Of a stretch of DNA of 33,870 nucleotides, positions 30,490 to 33,870 are shown in pieces (within the stretch, counting starts at the first letter, position 1; every line of letters begins with the position of its first letter). Source of the stretch: Ectopseudomonas oleovorans (GTDB lineage Bacteria > Pseudomonadota > Gammaproteobacteria > Pseudomonadales > Pseudomonadaceae); the NCBI RefSeq assembly GCF_003052605.1, contig NZ_QASO01000091.1, positions 1-33,870 on the forward strand, written 5' to 3'. Made by a program: the position numbers and the translations under genes. The notes beneath the pieces are model-generated. The model was not told where the DNA came from. It searched no databases and saw only the letters and a program-made list of their open reading frames with translations.

Positions 30490-32093
30490 CGGACGTGCTC
30501 GCCTATCACCAGCTCAGCAAACACGCCCCCGAGCGCTTCGCACCGGGGCCGGGGCAACTGGACTGGGCGACCCAGCCGGCACCGTTTCGTCGCTACGACG
30601 GTGCCCGGCTGATCGAGCTGTACCACCGCCCGCTGGAAGAGGGGCCGGCCTACGATGTTGCATTCGCCGGGCCGCAGGCACCGCCCGCACCACTGAATCG
30701 CGCCAGGGTCTCGCAACTGCTGTACGACAGCCTGGCCATTTCCGCCTGGAAGGAGGCTGGCGGTAGCCGCTGGGCGCTGCGGGTCAATCCGTCATCCGGC
30801 AATCTGCACCCGACTGAAGCCTATCTGTTGCTGCCGCCGGGTGTCGTGGATGAGGACGGTGTGCTGGCCCACTACGCGCCGGATACCCATGGCCTGGAGG
30901 TGCGCAGCGAGCTGCCGCCGCCGCTTGGCCGGCAGCTTGCCGACTGCCTGCCGCCCGGCGGTTTTCTCCTCGGCCTGAGCAGTATCGCCTGGCGCGAAGC
31001 CTGGAAGTACGGCGAGCGCGCCTACCGTTATTGCCAGCACGACCTGGGGCATGCCCTGGCGGCGTTGGCCATCGCCGCCGGCGTGCAGGGTTGGCAAGTG
31101 CGCATGCTGCGGGGCGTGGCCGAAGCACGCCTGGACGGCCTGCTGGGGCTGGATGATGAGGGCTTTCATGAGGCCGAACACGGCGACTGCCTGCTATGGA
31201 TAGGTTCGGCGCAGACGCTGGAGTTTGCGCTGCCCGAGACCCTGCTGACGGCGTTGGCACAGCTTGAGCGGAGCGGTGCGCCCAATCGCCTGTCCCGTGA
31301 GTATCGCCACTGGCCCGAGTTGCAGCGCATACATGGGCTATGCCGTGCGCCGGCACGTCCTCGCGCGGCCTGGAGCGTAGATGCTGCTGGTGTTCGCAAT
31401 GACAATCCCGGCCTGCCCTTGAGGCCCATCCTGCATCGCCGGCGCAGTGCGCAAAGCATGGACGGCCGCAGCGGTATTCAGGCTGCACTGCTGCTGGCCT
31501 GGCTGCGCCGCCTGATGCCGGTGCAATCGCCGGTGCCGTTCGCCGTCAGCGGTGAGCCGAGCGAGATCGACCTGCTGCTGTTCGTCCATCGTGTGCAGGG
31601 GCTTGCGCCTGGCCTGTACTGGCTGGATCGCACGGGCAGCGGTGTGCAGCCGCTGCGCGAGGATTACCTGTGGCAGCGGGTGGATGAGGAGCTGCCGCTG
31701 TATCGTCTGCTTGAAGGCGATGCGCGTGGCCTGGCGGGGTTTCTCAGCTGCGGCCAGGACATTGCCGCCGACGGCTGTGTGGCCTTGGCCATGCTGGCAC
31801 GGGTGGAGGGCGCCGTGGCGGATGGCGCCTGGCGTTATCCACGGCTCTACTGGGAATGTGGCCAGATTGGTCAGGTGCTCTATCTGGAAGCCGAGGCGGC
31901 CGGGCTTTCGGGTACTGGCATCGGTTGTTATTTCGACGACGCTTTGCGGGAATTGCTCGGCGATGCCGACAGCGGCTGGCAAAGTCTTTACCATTTCACC
32001 CTTGGCCGCGCTGTATGGGATGAACGCCTGACGTCCCTGTCGGCCTATTCCCAACCGCGATTACCAACCCCTGCACAAGGAGAGACTCCATGA
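30486..32093 (+). CDS. SagB/ThcOx-family FMN oxidoreductase with two nitroreductase domains
   Basis: A 535-aa protein with two tandem nitroreductase-like domains. The first has RVNPSSGNLHPTEAYLL (99-115), a SagB/ThcOx signature, and the helix YRYCQHDLGHALAALAIAA. The second starts near 320 with LHRRRSAQSMDGRSGI and ends with YWECGQIGQVLYLEAEAAGLSGTG-type sequence (the FMN-contacting helix and loop). SagB proteins oxidise azolines to azoles in thiazole/oxazole peptide biosynthesis, but no YcaO cyclase or precursor gene is nearby, so this member probably has another, unknown redox role. The ATG overlaps the GNAT stop, and its own stop overlaps tesB. Confidence 0.86.
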   Translation: MTDVLAYHQLSKHAPERFAPGPGQLDWATQPAPFRRYDGARLIELYHRPLEEGPAYDVAFAGPQAPPAPLNRARVSQLLYDSLAISAWKEAGGSRWALRVNPSSGNLHPTEAYLLLPPGVVDEDGVLAHYAPDTHGLEVRSELPPPLGRQLADCLPPGGFLLGLSSIAWREAWKYGERAYRYCQHDLGHALAALAIAAGVQGWQVRMLRGVAEARLDGLLGLDDEGFHEAEHGDCLLWIGSAQTLEFALPETLLTALAQLERSGAPNRLSREYRHWPELQRIHGLCRAPARPRAAWSVDAAGVRNDNPGLPLRPILHRRRSAQSMDGRSGIQAALLLAWLRRLMPVQSPVPFAVSGEPSEIDLLLFVHRVQGLAPGLYWLDRTGSGVQPLREDYLWQRVDEELPLYRLLEGDARGLAGFLSCGQDIAADGCVALAMLARVEGAVADGAWRYPRLYWECGQIGQVLYLEAEAAGLSGTGIGCYFDDALRELLGDADSGWQSLYHFTLGRAVWDERLTSLSAYSQPRLPTPAQGETP

Positions 32094-32959
32094 CCCAGGT
32101 ACTCGACGATCTGGTCGCGCTGCTGAGCCTGGAACAGATCGAGGAAAACCTGTTCCGTGGCCGCAGCCAGGATCTCGGTTTTCGCCAGCTGTTCGGCGGC
32201 CAGGTGCTTGGCCAATGCATTTCCGCCGCCAGCCAGACGGTCGAGGAGGCGCGCCACGTGCACTCCATGCACGGTTATTTCTTGCGTCCCGGCGATGCCA
32301 GTTTGCCGGTGGTCTATCAGGTCGAGCGCACCCGCGATGGTGGCAGTTTCAGCACCCGCCGCGTGGTGGCGGTACAGAAGGGCCATCCCATCTTCTTCTG
32401 TAGTGCCTCGTTCCAGTACGAGGAGGAAGGTTTTCACCACCAGAGCCCGATGCCGGACGTTCCCGGCCCCGAGGGCCTGAAGTCGGAAACCGAGCTGGCA
32501 CGCATGGTGGCGCCGATGATTCCCGAGCGCATACGTGAGCGATTGATCAGCGACAAGCCGATCGAGATCCGCCCGGTGACGCTGATCAACCCCTTTGCCC
32601 CGCAGCCCTGCGAACCGGTCAAGTACGTGTGGTTCCGCGCTGCCGGCGAGCTCCCGGACGACCCGCAACTGCACAAGTACCTGCTGGCCTACGCCAGTGA
32701 CTTCAACCTGCTGACCACCTCGATGCAGCCGCATGGCGTGTCGGTGTTCCAGAAATTCATGCAGGTGGCCAGCCTCGACCATTCGCTGTGGTTCCACCGC
32801 AACCTGCGCATGGATGACTGGCTGCTCTACGCCATGGACAGCCCCTGGGCCGGCAACGCCCGTGGTTTCTCCCGTGCCAGCATCTATAACCGCCAGGGCG
32901 AGCTGGTGGCCTCGGCCGCGCAGGAAGGCCTGACCCGCGTGCGCGAGGACTGGAAGTGA
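32090..32959 (+). CDS. tesB: Acyl-CoA thioesterase II
   Basis: A 289-aa double-hotdog thioesterase that releases free fatty acid from acyl-CoA. The N-terminal hotdog has FRGRSQDLGFRQLFGGQVLG and HSMHGYFLRPGD; DGGSFSTRRV is the conserved loop; the second hotdog follows from ~170. The catalytic triad of E. coli TesB (Asp204, Thr228, Gln278) is matched at the same numbers by Asp204, Ser228 and Gln278; Ser for Thr is a conservative change. Length is normal. It starts inside the SagB stop (ATGA) and is coupled to the HAD gene downstream. Confidence 0.95.
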   Translation: MTQVLDDLVALLSLEQIEENLFRGRSQDLGFRQLFGGQVLGQCISAASQTVEEARHVHSMHGYFLRPGDASLPVVYQVERTRDGGSFSTRRVVAVQKGHPIFFCSASFQYEEEGFHHQSPMPDVPGPEGLKSETELARMVAPMIPERIRERLISDKPIEIRPVTLINPFAPQPCEPVKYVWFRAAGELPDDPQLHKYLLAYASDFNLLTTSMQPHGVSVFQKFMQVASLDHSLWFHRNLRMDDWLLYAMDSPWAGNARGFSRASIYNRQGELVASAAQEGLTRVREDWK

Positions 32960-33549
32960 ATAGATTGCGCGAAGCACGTCACTGGGTGTTCGACATGGAC
33001 GGCACCCTGACCCTGGCCGTGCATGATTTCCCGGCGATCAAGCGGGCGCTGGGCATTCCCCAGGAGGAGGACATCCTTCATCACCTGGCGGCGCTACCGG
33101 CAGAGGAGGCCGCGGCCAAGCATGCCTGGCTGCTCGAGCACGAGCGCGAGCTGGCAGTGGCCTCGCGCCCGGCGCCGGGCGCCATCGAGCTGGTGCGCAC
33201 CCTGTGCGAGCGTGGCTGCCAGCTCGGCATCCTCACGCGCAATGCTCACTCGTTGGCGTTGCTGACGTTGCAGGCCATCGGCCTGGATGACTGCTTTGCC
33301 AGGGCGGACATTCTTGGCCGCGACGAGGCTCCACCCAAACCGCACCCCGGCGGTTTGCTGCACCTGGCCGAGCGCTGGAGCGTTACGCCGCGTGAGCTGG
33401 TAATGGTCGGCGACTACCGCTTCGACCTGGAGTGCGCCCAGGCCGCCGGTGCGCGCAGCGTGCTGGTCAACCTGCCGGACAACCCCTGGCCGGAGCTGAC
33501 CGGGCTGCACGCGCAGGATTGCGCGCAGTTGCTGGCCGAGCTGAGCTGA
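32956..33549 (+). CDS. HAD-IA family phosphatase
   Basis: A 197-aa haloacid-dehalogenase-type hydrolase. All four motifs are present: VFDMDGTL (Asp13, Asp15), LTRNA (Thr94), Lys128 in PPKPHPGG, and VGDYRFDLE (Asp153, Asp157). The cap is a short helical one (residues ~20-75). It probably removes phosphate from a small metabolite; the substrate is unknown, although the Ser/Thr-type phosphoglycolate phosphatase group is closest in feel. It starts with GTG overlapping the tesB stop (GTGA) and is the last gene of the GNAT-sagB-tesB operon. Confidence 0.9.
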   Translation: MNRLREARHWVFDMDGTLTLAVHDFPAIKRALGIPQEEDILHHLAALPAEEAAAKHAWLLEHERELAVASRPAPGAIELVRTLCERGCQLGILTRNAHSLALLTLQAIGLDDCFARADILGRDEAPPKPHPGGLLHLAERWSVTPRELVMVGDYRFDLECAQAAGARSVLVNLPDNPWPELTGLHAQDCAQLLAELS

Positions 33550-33870
33550 GCGCAGAACAGCGCCATGCTGTCCATGTCGCGCCGACACCCAGGCAGCGCC
33601 AACGGCCCCCGGATTTCATCCGTATATGGACTCCTCCCGTTTTGCCAGTGAAATAATCTGCCTCTGAACCTAGGTACGACTGCTTCCGTATATTCGACTT
33701 CTGATAAGGCGTTAGCCTTGAGCCATGATGAATTTCGCTCCTGTGCGCCTAACCGGGCTAGCGGCCTTGCAAAGCAGAGGGCCGATGGATGCAGCAGGTT
33801 ACACACAGGTCGGTGCGACCGGTTCGTCATCAGTTCATGTCACTGTGCAATCGAGTGGATCTCTACTACG
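33550..33870. other. Right-edge region without a recognised gene; structured DNA
   Basis: No convincing frame in ~320 bp. A 9-bp direct repeat (TCCGTATAT, 33619-33627 and 33685-33693) and a small hairpin (AAGGC 33706-33710 with GCCTT 33715-33719) precede a GTGCG at 33743. After it come two hairpins in series (CGGCC 33762-33766 with GGCCG 33780-33784; GGTCG 33808-33812 with CGACC 33816-33820). The composition is less GC-rich than the genes before it. It could be the 5' edge of a group II intron or another repeated element cut by the window end; this is not proven. Confidence 0.3.

Noticed and set aside
30471..32093. A thiazole/oxazole-modified peptide (TOMM) cluster around the SagB-like gene
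   Set aside because: No YcaO cyclase, E1-like partner, precursor peptide or exporter is seen in the adjacent sequence; neighbours are GNAT, TesB and HAD.
33414..33830. 138-residue minus-strand frame at the right edge as a gene
   Set aside because: It overlaps the HAD gene antisense and then runs through non-coding-looking DNA; no family features were recognised.
1..33870. CRISPR array, tRNA or rRNA genes
   Set aside because: No regularly spaced repeats and no cloverleaf or rRNA-like sequence were found on either strand by reading.

Overview
The window reads as a piece of a Pseudomonas chromosome. The core genes are GC-rich, the local orders dsbS-dsbR / dsbD-tlpA-dsbG and rhlE2 are typical of the genus, and Pseudomonas-style REP hairpins lie between genes. 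The P. mendocina/oleovorans/pseudoalcaligenes side of the genus is a guess. An accessory block of lower GC fills the first ~9.5 kb. Both ends of the window fall in or near mobile or repeated DNA: the first base is exactly an IS terminus.

Accessory block (1-~9500). Bases 1-2470 are a complete ISL3-family insertion sequence with perfect 24-bp terminal inverted repeats. It carries a transposase, a LysE/RhtB-type exporter as passenger gene, and a small unrecognised ORF. It sits inside hsdS of a type I restriction-modification locus, so only the second target-recognition domain and C-terminal helix of HsdS remain (2471-2995). An intact hsdR (2992-6228) follows with an ATGA overlap. Directly downstream, in the same direction and tightly overlapped, are three genes I read as an ABC-three-component (ABC-3C) conflict system: a SMEK-domain protein, a 78-aa middle component and a DUF2326 SMC/Rad50-like ATPase. 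An ABC-3C cassette attached to the tail of a type I R-M operon, analogous in position to PrrC-type guards, is the most interesting system here.

Envelope redox block (9516-17371). The divergent regulator pair DsbR/DsbS faces a dsbD-tlpA/dsbE-dsbG operon for periplasmic disulfide reduction and isomerisation. Downstream are two diheme cytochromes c that match TsdB and TsdA (thiosulfate dehydrogenase/tetrathionate reductase). A solute-binding-like periplasmic protein lies convergent to them.

Housekeeping block with scars (17468-27686). It encodes an EEP-family phosphatase/nuclease, a twin-CDGSH Fe-S protein, an SDR, a YciC membrane protein, a YbaK-type deacylase, an NYN protein, a DEDDh exonuclease, the RhlE-type RNA helicase, a TIGR03862 flavoprotein and a class V aminotransferase. 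Two deletion scars are visible. A solute-binding gene and a VOC gene are joined tail to tail with both 3' ends missing (~19930). A cheC-like gene and a PAS(-GGDEF) gene have decayed (24394-25010).

Right block (27890-33549). A histone-deacetylase-like hydrolase, a HlyIII/PAQR membrane protein and a tight operon GNAT-SagB-type oxidoreductase-tesB-HAD hydrolase. A divergent HDAC/GNAT promoter region appears twice, on either side of hlyIII. In one copy only the HDAC gene survives, in the other only the GNAT gene. The last ~320 bp hold no recognised gene but end in structured, possibly mobile DNA.
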